A stretch of 64,000 bases of DNA from Corynebacterium sp. ACRPO (GCF_022347205.1 NZ_JAKRNE010000005.1:1-64000); one strand, 5' to 3'; counted from the first letter of the stretch, positions 1-8,831 are shown. Translations and numbers: made by a program. The notes: generated from the sequence alone by a model not told the origin.

Positions 1-72
1 CTCCAGGCGGACCATTTCGATGATCTGATGGACCGCCTTCTCCTTGAACTCGACGGAATACTTTCTAGGCAT
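1..72 (-). CDS. IS3-family transposase OrfA, N-terminal fragment (window edge)
   Basis: The 24 visible codons from the ATG at 72 give MPRKYSVEFKEKAVHQIIEM and continue VRLE. This is the typical start of the helix-turn-helix OrfA of IS3-family elements (xRKYSxEFKExAVxxV). OrfA binds the inverted repeats and is normally joined to the DDE OrfB by a -1 frameshift; OrfB is off the window. The gene is cut by the window edge, so completeness is unknown. Confidence 0.75.
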   Translation of the reverse strand, partial: MPRKYSVEFKEKAVHQIIEMVRLE

Positions 73-121
73 AGTTCAATCCTTCCTTAGCTGAGGTAGG
101 AACTAAACCCAGGACGCTTCA
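1..121 (-). mobile_element. IS3-family element, left end (continues off window)
   Basis: Read on the minus strand from 121, the sequence begins TGAAGCGTCCTGGGTTTAG, which has the TG start and CCTGGGTTT core seen in IS3-family terminal inverted repeats. About 50 bp further in, an orfA start codon follows. The end of the element coincides with the TGA that closes the IS256 transposase frame, so the IS3 copy appears to have landed inside the 3' end of that gene. The rest of the element, including orfB, lies outside the window. The boundary is inferred from the repeat-like end; the second end and target duplication cannot be seen. Confidence 0.7.
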
Positions 122-1450
122 GTTGGGGTAAGCCACGGCTAGTTGGTTGATGGCTTGTTTCCATCCGGTGGCTTTCGCTCCTTCAATATAGCCGTTGCAC
201 TCAATGTTGCGCTTTGCTTTCTTCGCTCGCTGGGCAGCGCGCTTGTCTTCGATGTTGCAGATCATCAGCCACAGCGTCTTTAGTGCGGCTGTATCGTTCG
301 GGAATTGGCCCCGGTTACGGGTAGCTTTACGCAGTTCGGCGTTGAGCGATTCGATCGAGTTGGTGGTGTAGAGCACCCGGCGTGCCGCCGGTGGGAACTG
401 CAGAAACGGTACGAACCGCTCCCAGGCGTCGCGCCAGACTTTGACCGACTGGGGGTATTTCCGGCCAAGTTCACTGGCCTCGAAAGCATCCAGGCTGGCA
501 CGTGCGGTGTCCTCGTTAGCGGCTGTGTAGACCTCACGCAGCGCGCGGGAGACGCCTTTGCGGTCCTGGTAGGACACCCACCGGTTCGCAGCCCGAATCA
601 GGTGCACGATACAGGTCTGCACCATGGAATTCGGCCAGGTTGCCTCCACGGCTTCCGGCAGGCCTTTGAGCCCGTCACAGCACACGATGAACACGTCTTG
701 GACACCGCGGTTGGCCAGATCCGCACACACCGATGCCCAGAATGCGGCGCCTTCATTGTCCGCGATCCACAATCCCAGGATGTGTTTGATGCCGTCCATA
801 TCGACACCAACCGCCATGTAGCAAGCCTTGTTGACCACGCGGTGGCCGTCACGGATCTTGACGCGTAGCGCGTCGAGGAAGATCACCGGGTAAAACTCGT
901 CGAGCTGGCGGTTTTGCCAGATCATGACCTCGTCCAAGACCGCATCGGTAATGGTGCTGATCGTATCCGGACTCATATCCACCCCAAGGGTGGTTGCGAG
1001 ATGGTGCTGAATATCGCGCACGGTCATCCCACCGGCGTAGAGCGAGATAATCATGTCGTCGAGCTCTGTGAGCCGACGTGCACCCTTGGGCACCATCCGG
1101 GGAGTAAACGTGCCGGCACGATCCCTGGGCACGGTCACCTCAACTGCGCCGTAGCCAGAATTGACGGTCTTGGTGTACGACCCGTTACGGTGATTATTCT
1201 CCTGTGTGGTTTCGACCTGGGATTTCGCTTTGCGGTCGCAAAGGCCGTAGCCCAAGTGCGCATCCATCTCCGCCTTAAGACCAGCGTTGATCGATGCTTG
1301 CAGCAAGCCTTTGACCAGCTCGCTTGCATCATCAGCGGAGCTCGACAACTCGCTGATCAAGCTGGCGAGCTCAGGGGTTTCCATCAGCTTCTCGCTGATC
1401 TCGTTGACCCTCGCCGGGTCATGGTTTTTCTTCGGTGACACCGTAGTCAT
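119..1450 (-). CDS. IS256-family (Mutator) transposase, C-terminus clipped
   Basis: The 443-residue product matches the IS256/Mutator transposase layout: an N-terminal DNA-binding region (PELASLISELSSSADDASEL), then the DDE catalytic domain with Asp in IFLDALRVKIRDG, Asp in VCCDGLKGLPEAV and the late Glu in NSIESLNAELRKATRNR. The ATG at 1450 follows a good GAAGGAG site. The C-terminus stops at QLAVAYPN, and family members usually run a few residues further. The TGA used here is the first trinucleotide of the adjoining IS3 end, so a short tail has been lost. The DDE residues remain, so activity is possible, but the element lacks one end. Confidence 0.9.
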   Translation of the reverse strand: MTTVSPKKNHDPARVNEISEKLMETPELASLISELSSSADDASELVKGLLQASINAGLKAEMDAHLGYGLCDRKAKSQVETTQENNHRNGSYTKTVNSGYGAVEVTVPRDRAGTFTPRMVPKGARRLTELDDMIISLYAGGMTVRDIQHHLATTLGVDMSPDTISTITDAVLDEVMIWQNRQLDEFYPVIFLDALRVKIRDGHRVVNKACYMAVGVDMDGIKHILGLWIADNEGAAFWASVCADLANRGVQDVFIVCCDGLKGLPEAVEATWPNSMVQTCIVHLIRAANRWVSYQDRKGVSRALREVYTAANEDTARASLDAFEASELGRKYPQSVKVWRDAWERFVPFLQFPPAARRVLYTTNSIESLNAELRKATRNRGQFPNDTAALKTLWLMICNIEDKRAAQRAKKAKRNIECNGYIEGAKATGWKQAINQLAVAYPN

Positions 1451-1504
1451 TATCGGTGAAACTCCTTCTAGATCAGAGCCTCACACACAAACTTCCTGAC
1501 ACCC
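119..1504 (-). mobile_element. IS256-family element, 3' end replaced by IS3
   Basis: This is the body of an IS256/Mutator-type insertion sequence. Its 5' end, on the right of the window near 1480-1504, carries the family-like terminal sequence GTGTCAGGAAGTTTGTGTG when read on the minus strand. The matching inverted repeat expected past the transposase stop is absent, because the sequence switches at about 121 to an IS3-type end. On the other side it abuts, in mid-gene, an IS30-like transposase. The element is therefore probably immobile by itself because one terminus is missing. Confidence 0.75.
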
Positions 1505-2224
1505 TCCTAAACGGCGCCCAATCTCACGCAGTGGCACATCTTCGCGGAGAAGATCGGCGATAATGACGCGTTCTTCGAAGCAAATGTAGCGATTGCTGAT
1601 GCGTTTATACGGATCTACCCCGCTAGGTAAGGCGGGAGGGGCAAGCCTTCCGGATTCGATGACATCATGGCGTTGGCGCAGCGCTTTCATAAGTCTGTTA
1701 TACGTGCTGGCGTCTTCGCCGACGGGTATGAACTCTTCTCGTCGACCCTGGGATTTGGTGAGTCCTTTTTCGAAATCTAAACGCAGTCGACGATCAATTC
1801 CTACTGCCGCGCCAGCATCACCACCAGGCAGGCTCGCCAGCCGAAGGCGCAGATATTCCACTCTTAACTGCGTCTGGCGGACTTTCCGAGCATACTGACT
1901 CAACCGGATATGGCACCCAGCTTCCGTAGCTACGGCATAAGCCGCAGAAAGATGCATCCCACATCTTTTAGCAGCTTGGCGTACCGACAGTCCGCTTCGG
2001 ACTAGCTCTACAAGCTGGAAAGCCTGGCTACCGCGGCGATCAACTCGTTTGGCTTTAAACACGACTGGCAATCCAAAGGCATGACAAAAATTCAAAGCAT
2101 GCCCGTAATGACAACCAAGCTCACCAGCCGCCGAACGGACACTACGCCCACTGCCAACCAAGGCAACTAAGCCACGACGATCCGATTCAGACAACGAATG
2201 AAACGGGCCAATAATCTCAGACAC
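1481..2224 (-). pseudogene. IS30-like transposase, N-terminal fragment
   Basis: The GTG start at 2224 lies 8 nt after an AGGAGG site. The product has repeated helix-turn-helix-like segments (GRSVRSAAGELGCHYGHALNF, GLSVRQAAKRCGMHLSAAYAV) and ends in RYICFEERVIIADLLRED followed by VPLREIGRRLGG. That last part resembles the HTH that precedes the 'RSPSTISREL' segment of IS30 transposases. The frame then runs into IS256 terminal DNA (CQEVCV) and stops at 1481. The DDE domain is missing, so this is a broken gene. Family assignment rests on the HTH only. Confidence 0.6.
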
Positions 2225-2262
2225 AACAACACCCTCCTAAGGGAAAGTGTTGCAACGACCCT
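1505..2262 (-). mobile_element. IS30-like element, truncated by IS256
   Basis: This is the 5' part of an IS30-like insertion sequence: a transposase frame starting at 2224 and an end-like sequence reading GGTCGTTGCAACACTTTC on the minus strand at about 2243-2260. The element is interrupted at about 1504 by the IS256 end, and the remainder of the transposase is not in the window. The outer boundary is a guess from the terminal-looking sequence. Confidence 0.55.
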
Positions 2263-2320
2263 CTGAACTCAAGGGCCGGCGGAACCGGCAGGCAGGGCCG
2301 GTGAGACTTAGGCGGGGTGC

Positions 2321-2899
2321 TTAGGCCAGTTCGTCGTTGAAGTAGTCTTCGAAGATGGCGCCGGCGTTGTGGAAGGCGTCGGCAAGCGAAGTGCCGCCAC
2401 GGGTTTCCACGAAGGTCTCAAAGGCGGTCACGAACTGGGTGTGGATGATATTGACGGTCGGCGTGAGACGCGGATCGGAGGACTTCCAGCCCTCGCGGGC
2501 CTGCACCGCCTGGCGGACGCGCTGAATGATGCGGCTATTGCGCTGACAGTACAGGGCGCGCAGCTTCGCGTCCTTTGCCAGCGCCTGGGCCGTAAGCTGG
2601 GAGATTTCGGGGAAGAACTCATCTCCTACGGCACGGTTAAACTCGGCCATCGCCATAATTTCGGAATCTTCGCGCAGGCTTCCGGTGGGCAATCCTGCGG
2701 CGAAATTTTGGAGTTGGTTCTCCACTTCCTCCGACATTTCGGGTCCTAAAACTGCCGATTCTTTGTCTTTTATGTAATTAAAAAGCGTACGACGGGAAAC
2801 GCCCACTTCGTGAGCGAGCTCTTCCATGGTGAACCCGTCATAACCGTTCTCGATAACGAGGTTGAGCGCAGCGACTCGGATTTTTGATATACGCGGCAT
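2321..2899 (-). CDS. TetR-family transcriptional regulator
   Basis: This 192-residue protein has the TetR N-terminal HTH: AALNLVIENGYDGFTMEELAHE followed by VGVSRRTLFNYIKDKESAV, at about residues 10-50. The C-terminal helical domain is not family-conserved, so the ligand is unknown. The ATG at 2899 follows an AAAGGGG stretch. It is a single gene between the IS nest and the restriction-modification unit, facing away from the latter, with AT-rich DNA upstream that may hold its own operator. Its target cannot be told from the sequence. Confidence 0.85.
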   Translation of the reverse strand: MPRISKIRVAALNLVIENGYDGFTMEELAHEVGVSRRTLFNYIKDKESAVLGPEMSEEVENQLQNFAAGLPTGSLREDSEIMAMAEFNRAVGDEFFPEISQLTAQALAKDAKLRALYCQRNSRIIQRVRQAVQAREGWKSSDPRLTPTVNIIHTQFVTAFETFVETRGGTSLADAFHNAGAIFEDYFNDELA

Positions 2900-3232
2900 A
2901 AATGCCCCTTTCTGTCCCGACGCTCTTCAAGCTTCAGTTTCTTTTCTTTCTCCCTAAGAAATTGTGAGGAAATTATATTTTGTCTACAAACTAAGGGATT
3001 TTGAGGCGATTTTATTACCTTATATTCGGTCAGAGAAACCGCCATGCACACCACGGGAATTCCCCACCGACACGTCTGCGCATTTTCGCCCGTCATAGCA
3101 CCATTCGACAAAACTGTGACGTTAGACAACCAAGGCGCTAAGCTCGCCCGGCCGCGCACTCGATTTATCCGCTCGCACGTTCGAAAGCCCGATGGTGCTT
3201 GTGTCCGGTAGGGCGGCTAAGATGAGTCAACG
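2900..3232. other. AT-rich intergenic region, divergent promoters
   Basis: These 333 bp separate the divergent tetR gene and the methyltransferase gene. The stretch about 2935-3030 is clearly AT-richer than its surroundings and includes TTTGTCTACAAA (short inverted repeat) near 2980 and TATATT near 3022. I see no convincing gene; the minus-strand reading frame over 2770-3159 is a frame shadow of tetR. It probably holds both promoters and perhaps the TetR operator. Confidence 0.5.
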
Positions 3233-4075
3233 ATGAAAAACGTTAAGCCACTGGTGAAATGGGCGGGCGGGAAGCGCCAGCTCTTGCCGCATATCCACGC
3301 CGCCCTGCCGGCGGAGAACCCGCGGCGTTATTATGAACCCTTCATCGGTGGCGGCGCGGTGCTTTTCTCTCTCGAACCGGCCAGCGCACGGGTCAACGAT
3401 CTCAATAGTGAGCTCATTAACCTCTATGAGGTGGTGCGCGGCGGCGTCGATGAGCTCATAGAGGAACTCGCGGGCTACCCCAATGAGGCAGAGTTTTTCT
3501 ATGCGCTTCGCGCAGTGGACCGGGATGCCCACGAGTTTGCCGCCCTCTCCCCCGTTGAGCGCGCCGCGCGGACGCTTTATCTCAACCGCACCTGCTATAA
3601 CGGCCTGTATCGCGTGAACGCGGCCGGCCAATTTAATGCCCCGTTTGGGCGTTATAAGAATCCCACCATCTGCGATGAAGACACGCTGCGCGCGGTGCAC
3701 CGCTATTTTGCGGATAATGATGTGGCCTTCTCGCAGGGTGATTTCGCCGCGGCGGTAGTAGAGGCGCGCGAAGGGGACTTCGTGTACTTCGACCCTCCTT
3801 ATGACCCGGTGAACGTGACAAGCTCGTTTACCGGCTACCAAAAGGGCGGCTTTGACCGTGCGGAACAACAGCGCCTCAAAGAGGTCTGCGATGACTTGGA
3901 TAGGCGCGGGGTGAAGTTCCTGTTGTCTAATTCGGCCACCGAGTTCATCCGCGAGCTTTATGCGGACTATGAAGTAGGAATCGTGGGGGCAACGCGGGCG
4001 ATTAACTCCGTTGGTTCGAAACGCGGCAAAGTCGACGAGGTCCTGGTGCGCAATTACGAGGTCCGCGGTGACTAG
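3233..4075 (+). CDS. D12-class N6-adenine DNA methyltransferase (Dam-like)
   Basis: This 280-residue enzyme transfers a methyl group from S-adenosylmethionine to adenine N6 in DNA. The N-terminus KPLVKWAGGKRQLLPHI and the AdoMet motif EPFIGGGAV (residues 35-43) are the D12/Dam hallmarks. The catalytic motif IV is DPPY at residues 187-190. Such enzymes often recognise GATC, but the sequence alone does not prove this. The stop overlaps the GTG start of the endonuclease gene downstream, so the two form a translationally coupled restriction-modification unit. Most likely it protects the host from the partner nuclease. Confidence 0.93.
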   Translation: MKNVKPLVKWAGGKRQLLPHIHAALPAENPRRYYEPFIGGGAVLFSLEPASARVNDLNSELINLYEVVRGGVDELIEELAGYPNEAEFFYALRAVDRDAHEFAALSPVERAARTLYLNRTCYNGLYRVNAAGQFNAPFGRYKNPTICDEDTLRAVHRYFADNDVAFSQGDFAAAVVEAREGDFVYFDPPYDPVNVTSSFTGYQKGGFDRAEQQRLKEVCDDLDRRGVKFLLSNSATEFIRELYADYEVGIVGATRAINSVGSKRGKVDEVLVRNYEVRGD

Positions 4076-5399
4076 CGGGCCGGAAGCGCCGGAGCTGCGG
4101 GCGCGCTTTGGTGTGCCGGAGTCGGTGAAGCTCGGCGTCAATGACTGGGGGTGGCTGCGCATCCTGGCGGCGGGATACGACGCGGAGCTGGAGCGGCGCG
4201 GGTATTTCTATATCGGCGCGCGGGAGCTAGAACGGCTCTCGGGCCGGCAGCCGCGGCTGATGGCCAAGCATGATTTTTCTACGTCGCGGCCGTGGATTTT
4301 TCAGCGTCTCCAACTGGGAATCTTACCGGTCAGCCGCAGCGAATATCTGGTGGGGCGATTCAACCTGTACGAGCAGTTTCCACAAACGCAGCGCGGCGAG
4401 GTACGCACGCTGGAGCTGCCGGCGGGTCTGGACACTCTTTCGTTGGAGGGGGTGAGCTCGGAGGCGGTGGCGTTAAATGGGGCGTCGGCAAGCGGGATGC
4501 TAGAGGATTTCCTGGGGTGCGGGCCGTTGCAGGCGACGGTGGCGGGTCGTATGTCCACGCGCGGGCTTAAGGTGCGGCTGCCGGACTTGGGTGTAGATGT
4601 GGCAGTGGACCGCGCGCAGATGGAAATCGACGGCGGCTTTGAATCGCTCGAGCACCTGGTGCTGGTGGAGGCGAAGAATCACCTTTCGGATGATTTCAAT
4701 ATCCGGCAGCTATATTTTCCCTACCGGCGCTTCCAGCAGCGCCTGGCCAAGGATGTCGTGCCGGTCTACCTGGTGTATTCCAATGGTATTTTCCACCTGT
4801 ACCGCTATGAGTTTCGGGACCCGGCGGATTTTCGCAGCATTGCGCTGGTGGATAGCGCCCGCTACGCGCTGTCCGCCTCGCATCTGGACCCCCAGGCGGC
4901 GCTCGACATTGTGCGGGCGGTAGAGCCCGAACCCGAGCCGGCCGTGCCCTTCCCACAGGCTAATAGCTTCGAGCGGGTGGTCAACCTGCTCGAGCTCATG
5001 GCGCTGCAGCCGCTAAGCAAGGCGGAGATTACCCACCGCTATGACTTCGATCCGCGGCAGGCGGATTATTATGCCAACGCCGCGCGCTACTTGGGCCTGG
5101 CGGAGCCGGTGGAGGACATGTGGGAGCCGACGGAGCACGGGCGGCGGGTTATCGAGCAGCCGCAGCGCGATGCCCGGAATGCGGCGCTCATACGGGCGCT
5201 GGCGGCGCGGCGGGTTTTCCGCGAAGTCCTAGAGCTCAGCTTGGCCCGCGGCGCGGTGGCCAGCACCGCGGAGATTTGTGCGGCCATGGAGGGGCTGGGG
5301 CTGAGCTTGGCGACGTCCCGGCGGCGTGCCTCCACCGTCGCCCGCTGGACCCAGTGGGTGCTAGACACGGTGGCCGAGGGCACGCCGCGCCTGTTTTAG
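4068..5399 (+). CDS. predicted type II restriction endonuclease, PD-(D/E)XK
   Basis: I take the GTG at 4068, overlapping the methyltransferase stop and preceded by GAGG, as the start; this gives 443 residues. A nuclease core is visible at Asp188 (QMEIDGGFE) and Glu201-x-Lys203 (LVLVEAKNH), the D...ExK pattern of PD-(D/E)XK enzymes. It is followed by FNIRQLYFPYRRFQ, as in type II restriction enzymes that read viral or foreign DNA. The C-terminal ~130 residues (PLSKAEITHRYDFDPRQADY, EPTEHGRRVI) look like winged-helix DNA-binding modules. Pairing with a methyltransferase supports the role. Specificity is unknown. Its 3' end overlaps the convergent lysE-type gene by 4 bp. Confidence 0.8.
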   Translation: MTSGPEAPELRARFGVPESVKLGVNDWGWLRILAAGYDAELERRGYFYIGARELERLSGRQPRLMAKHDFSTSRPWIFQRLQLGILPVSRSEYLVGRFNLYEQFPQTQRGEVRTLELPAGLDTLSLEGVSSEAVALNGASASGMLEDFLGCGPLQATVAGRMSTRGLKVRLPDLGVDVAVDRAQMEIDGGFESLEHLVLVEAKNHLSDDFNIRQLYFPYRRFQQRLAKDVVPVYLVYSNGIFHLYRYEFRDPADFRSIALVDSARYALSASHLDPQAALDIVRAVEPEPEPAVPFPQANSFERVVNLLELMALQPLSKAEITHRYDFDPRQADYYANAARYLGLAEPVEDMWEPTEHGRRVIEQPQRDARNAALIRALAARRVFREVLELSLARGAVASTAEICAAMEGLGLSLATSRRRASTVARWTQWVLDTVAEGTPRLF

Positions 5400-6043
5400 G
5401 CAAGCAGGTTCTGCCCGCCGGAGATGATGAGGACGATGCCGGCGATGATGAAGAAGAGGCCAGAGCCGATGTCGATCCACGGGCCGGCGGCGATGAGCTT
5501 GCGGCGCACGGCATTGGTGGAAATTACTGTGGCGACGACGAGGAAGAAGAGGAAGGCCGACAGCGAGAGCGAAAGTGTCAGCGCAATGGCCAACCATGCG
5601 GGTGGGCTGGCGGGAAGCAGCGGGGCGATCATCGCGGCGAGGAAGAGCACGATTTTCGGGTTGGACATATTCGTGGCCAGGCCGACCTTGAAGGCGGTGC
5701 GCAGGCGGCCGAGCTGGGCGGCGGCGTCTTCTAAGTCCACGGGCGGGTTGGCGCGCTGGGCGATGCCGCTGCGCAGCGCGCGCGAACCCATAAATACCAG
5801 GAAGCAGCCGCCGACGGCTTGGACCGCGCCGAGGATTTCCGGGAAGGCCGTCAGCAGCGCGGCGGCGCCGAAAACGGTGGCGGCGCACCAAAAGAGCACG
5901 CCGATCTGAATGCCGGCGGCCGCCGCAATGGCATGGCGGCGCGAGCGGGTGGCGTAGCGGGTCACCAAAATGATGTCCGGTCCCGGCGAGGCGACGCCCA
6001 CCAGGTTCATCAACAAGAGGGTGAAAAAGGATGTCCAGGTCAC
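5396..6043 (-). CDS. LysE/RhtB-family amino acid exporter
   Basis: This 215-residue membrane protein has about six hydrophobic segments. The LysE/RhtB signature is near the N-terminus (NLVGVASPGPDIILVTRYATR), and the conserved mid-protein segment reads FKVGLATNMSNPKIVLFLAA. The family exports amino acids or derivatives by proton antiport at the cytoplasmic membrane. The substrate is unassigned. It overlaps the ankyrin-repeat gene upstream by 4 bp (ATGA), suggesting co-translation. Confidence 0.88.
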   Translation of the reverse strand: MTWTSFFTLLLMNLVGVASPGPDIILVTRYATRSRRHAIAAAAGIQIGVLFWCAATVFGAAALLTAFPEILGAVQAVGGCFLVFMGSRALRSGIAQRANPPVDLEDAAAQLGRLRTAFKVGLATNMSNPKIVLFLAAMIAPLLPASPPAWLAIALTLSLSLSAFLFFLVVATVISTNAVRRKLIAAGPWIDIGSGLFFIIAGIVLIISGGQNLLA

Positions 6044-6429
6044 TCCCCCGCCTCGCTTTCGAGGCGCGGGATGAGGTCCTCGCGGCCGAACAGGCGGGCG
6101 GAATCCAGCGCGGAAGGCTGGCCGACGGTGGGGTCGGCGTGGGCGGAAAGGAGGGCGTCGATAACCGCGTCTTCCTTCTTAAAGATGGCACCGGCCAGTG
6201 GGGACTGGCCGCGATCATTGAGCAGGTTGACGTCCGCGCCGGCGCGGGCAAGTGCGGCAACTAGCTCGGCGTGGCCATGATAGGCGGCGAGCATGATAAA
6301 GGACTGGCCTTCGTGGTTGACGAGGTCGATATTCACGCCGTGGTCGATATAGGCGAGGAGGTCTAGGTCGCCCTCGCGCGCCATGTCAAAGAGCCGACCG
6401 GCGAATTCTTGCACTTGCGTCTCAGACAT
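6040..6429 (-). CDS. small ankyrin-repeat protein
   Basis: This 129-residue protein consists almost wholly of ankyrin repeats. They are visible as HEGQSFIMLAAYHGHAELVA and DRGQSPLAGAIFKKEDAVIDALLSAHADP, with helix-turn-helix-loop spacing of about 33 residues. There is no signal peptide. Ankyrin proteins mediate protein-protein contacts; the partner is unknown. The stop/start overlap with the downstream exporter gene and an 11-bp gap to holA upstream suggest a shared transcript. Confidence 0.85.
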   Translation of the reverse strand: MSETQVQEFAGRLFDMAREGDLDLLAYIDHGVNIDLVNHEGQSFIMLAAYHGHAELVAALARAGADVNLLNDRGQSPLAGAIFKKEDAVIDALLSAHADPTVGQPSALDSARLFGREDLIPRLESEAGE

Positions 6430-6439
6430 GGTTTCTAGC

Positions 6440-7417
6440 TTATCGCGCCAGTTCCGCGACGCGTTTGACGGCCGCTTCTATGGCGAATTCGGGCTCACCG
6501 CCTTGGCCTTTGACGGCGGCATCGAGCTCTGAGACGAGGATGACAGCCTTGGTGACATTATCGGCGGACCAGCGGCGGGCCACCGGCTGGGTCATTTTGA
6601 CCACGTAGGGTGCTAGGCCGGTTTGGCTCGCCAGCGAGTATTGGTCCCCGCGCGCGGAGTAGAGGCGGGCGACGGCGCCGACCTTATTGGCTAGCGCGGC
6701 GGCAATCGCTACGGGGCTCGCGCCCAGTTGGAGGGCGCGGCGGCAGGTGGATACGGCGGCTTCGACGCGGCCGGCGACGGCGGCGTCGGCAATGTCCCAG
6801 TTGGCCACCTCGGCCACGCCGACGTAGTAGTTTTGCACCGCCTCGCGGGTGACATTGCCGCCGGTATCGGAGACCAGCTGGGAGATGGCAGAAGCTAGCT
6901 CGCGCAGGTCAGAGCCCACTCCCTCGAGCACGGCGTGGATAACGTCCGGGGTGGGGCGCACGCCGTGGCTGGAAAATTCGCGGGTGGCCCATTGGCCCAG
7001 CTCATTGGGGTAGAGCGAAAAGACCTCGTGGACCTCGGCAATCTTGCGCAGCTTGGCCACGAGCTCGGGCTGTTTCTTCTTTTTCTTCAGAGTCTTGGCC
7101 GTCACGGAGTAGATGATGACCATGGTCATGCCCGGCGCGGGATTGGCGCAGGCGCGCAAGATGATATCGACTACTTCTTTGCCGGCGCGCTCGCAGTCGC
7201 TGATGACGATGACGCGGTTATCGCCAAACAGCGACGGGCTGGTGGCCTCGAGGATTTCGCCCTCAGAGACCTCGGAGGCTTTTAGCTTCGTCAGCTCGGG
7301 GCGGGCACCGGTGGGTCCGCTCTCCTCGGCCGCGGCGCGCTGGATGTGCAGGCGGGCGCGTTCGGTGAGGAATTCATCGTCGCCGAGGATGAGGTGTACT
7401 GGAGGCATGCCCGCCAT
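6440..7417 (-). CDS. holA: DNA polymerase III delta subunit
   Basis: This 325-residue protein is HolA-like. Its start PPVHLILGDDEFLTERARL, the delta-family SLFGDNRVIVISDCERAGK and the C-terminal collar-domain segment TQPVARRWSADNVTKAVILV are characteristic. Delta is the clamp-loader wrench that opens the beta sliding clamp. The order holA-comEC-comEA is conserved in actinobacteria. It begins 1 bp after the comEC stop codon, so translation is probably coupled. An alternative ATG lies at 7408. Confidence 0.92.
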   Translation of the reverse strand: MAGMPPVHLILGDDEFLTERARLHIQRAAAEESGPTGARPELTKLKASEVSEGEILEATSPSLFGDNRVIVISDCERAGKEVVDIILRACANPAPGMTMVIIYSVTAKTLKKKKKQPELVAKLRKIAEVHEVFSLYPNELGQWATREFSSHGVRPTPDVIHAVLEGVGSDLRELASAISQLVSDTGGNVTREAVQNYYVGVAEVANWDIADAAVAGRVEAAVSTCRRALQLGASPVAIAAALANKVGAVARLYSARGDQYSLASQTGLAPYVVKMTQPVARRWSADNVTKAVILVSELDAAVKGQGGEPEFAIEAAVKRVAELAR

Positions 7418-7418
7418 T

Positions 7419-8831
7419 CTAGCCTGCGGCCAGGCCGAGCCAGGCGATGCCCGCCAGCGTCAGCACCAGGGTGAGCCACGGGCGGTGATAGAGGAGGCCG
7501 GCGATAATCCAGGCGTAGGCAAGCAGCGTAAAAAGCGGGTTGGCGGGGATGGTGACCACGGGCAGGTGGGCCGCGCCGTGGGCGATGGTATTAATCCACC
7601 ACGAGAAGGGCTCAATCAGGCGGAGCAAGCCGGCGCCCAGCACGTCCAGCGGGCCGAGCTGGGCAAAGATGGCGGCGATAAGCCCCACGATGGTAATCGG
7701 CACGGTGGCAGGCTCGACGAGGATATTGGCCGGCACGGAAACGACGGAGACCTCACCGGACATGAGCGCGACCAGCGGGAGGGTGACGATATCGGCGGCG
7801 ATGGCCACGGCGACCGCGCGCAGAAAGATGGCGGGCCAGCCGGTCACGGCTAAGTGCTTATAGATGAGCGGGCTCAGCGCCACGATGCCGAGCGTCGCCG
7901 CGCAGGATAGGGCGAAGCCGAAGTGCACGGCGAGGTCGGAATCCACAAAGAGCAGCGCGATGATGCCGAGGCTGAGCGCATGGATGGGCTCCATGCGCGT
8001 GGAATTGAGCACGGCAAGCAGGCCTACTACCCCGGCGACGGCCGCGCGTTGGACGGAGGGCTCGAAGCCCACAAGCAGAACATAGGTAGCAAGGGCGCAC
8101 AGGGAGGCGGCCACGCGGGTGCGGGGACCGAGCGCGAAGGCGGCGCAGACCACGGCCGCGGCGGAGCAGACGATGGCCACATTGGCGCCAGATACAGCGC
8201 TCAAGTGCGAGAGCCCAGTGGCGATATACAGGTCGCGCTCGGCGGAATCTTGCAGCGCGGTATCGCCGAGCACCATGCCGGGGATAAGGCCCTGGCTGGA
8301 AGGACCGACGGTATCAAGGACCAGCGCGCGGAAATTCTCGGCCACGCTGGCCGCCCAGCCGTCCAGGCCTTCGGGCTCGGCGGTCACCTGCACCTCGGTG
8401 GCATTGGCGCTGAGGTTTCCGACGCCCGCCCTATCCGACTCCCCTACCCGCACCCCGACCGTAAGTTCGGCGCCAGCAGCCGCCGGGACTGGTTCCGGGC
8501 TAAAGACCGGCAGCTGGGTGGGGTATCCCGGAACCTTGAGCTTGAGCAGCCAGCCACCCGTACTCGTCTGCGTCGGTGCAGTGACAAGGCGCCCGGTGAC
8601 TTCGGTGCCGAGGTCGAAGGCGGCAGCACGAGCCTGGCGCACCGCGGCGACGAACGCCGCACCCCCAGCGACCGCCCCGCAGAAGAGCGCTTGGCCCCAC
8701 TGACGGGCAATGAGGCACAGCGCGACGACGACTGCGATGAGTGCGATAGCCCAGCCGCGGCCGGCAAGCAGTACGGCGATGACGGCCAGCCAGGCGGTAG
8801 CCGCGCCGGGGACGAGCCGCAGTTCTCGCAT
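7419..8831 (-). CDS. comEC: ComEC/Rec2-family membrane protein
   Basis: This 470-residue polytopic protein carries the Competence (ComEC) domain: GLSHLSAVSGANVAIVCSAA and LLVGFEPSVQRAAVAGVVGLL, with roughly ten hydrophobic helices. In competent bacteria ComEC forms the channel for transforming single-stranded DNA. The C-terminal metallo-beta-lactamase-like domain found in long ComEC proteins is absent, as is usual in corynebacteria and mycobacteria. It follows comEA at a short gap. The pair suggests a possible DNA-uptake route, but no pilus genes are visible here. Confidence 0.88.
   Translation of the reverse strand: MRELRLVPGAATAWLAVIAVLLAGRGWAIALIAVVVALCLIARQWGQALFCGAVAGGAAFVAAVRQARAAAFDLGTEVTGRLVTAPTQTSTGGWLLKLKVPGYPTQLPVFSPEPVPAAAGAELTVGVRVGESDRAGVGNLSANATEVQVTAEPEGLDGWAASVAENFRALVLDTVGPSSQGLIPGMVLGDTALQDSAERDLYIATGLSHLSAVSGANVAIVCSAAAVVCAAFALGPRTRVAASLCALATYVLLVGFEPSVQRAAVAGVVGLLAVLNSTRMEPIHALSLGIIALLFVDSDLAVHFGFALSCAATLGIVALSPLIYKHLAVTGWPAIFLRAVAVAIAADIVTLPLVALMSGEVSVVSVPANILVEPATVPITIVGLIAAIFAQLGPLDVLGAGLLRLIEPFSWWINTIAHGAAHLPVVTIPANPLFTLLAYAWIIAGLLYHRPWLTLVLTLAGIAWLGLAAG

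Noticed and set aside
2770..3159. 129-codon minus-strand frame in the AT-rich gap
   Set aside because: It overlaps tetR in another frame, and its translation lacks protein-like character; it is read as promoter DNA.
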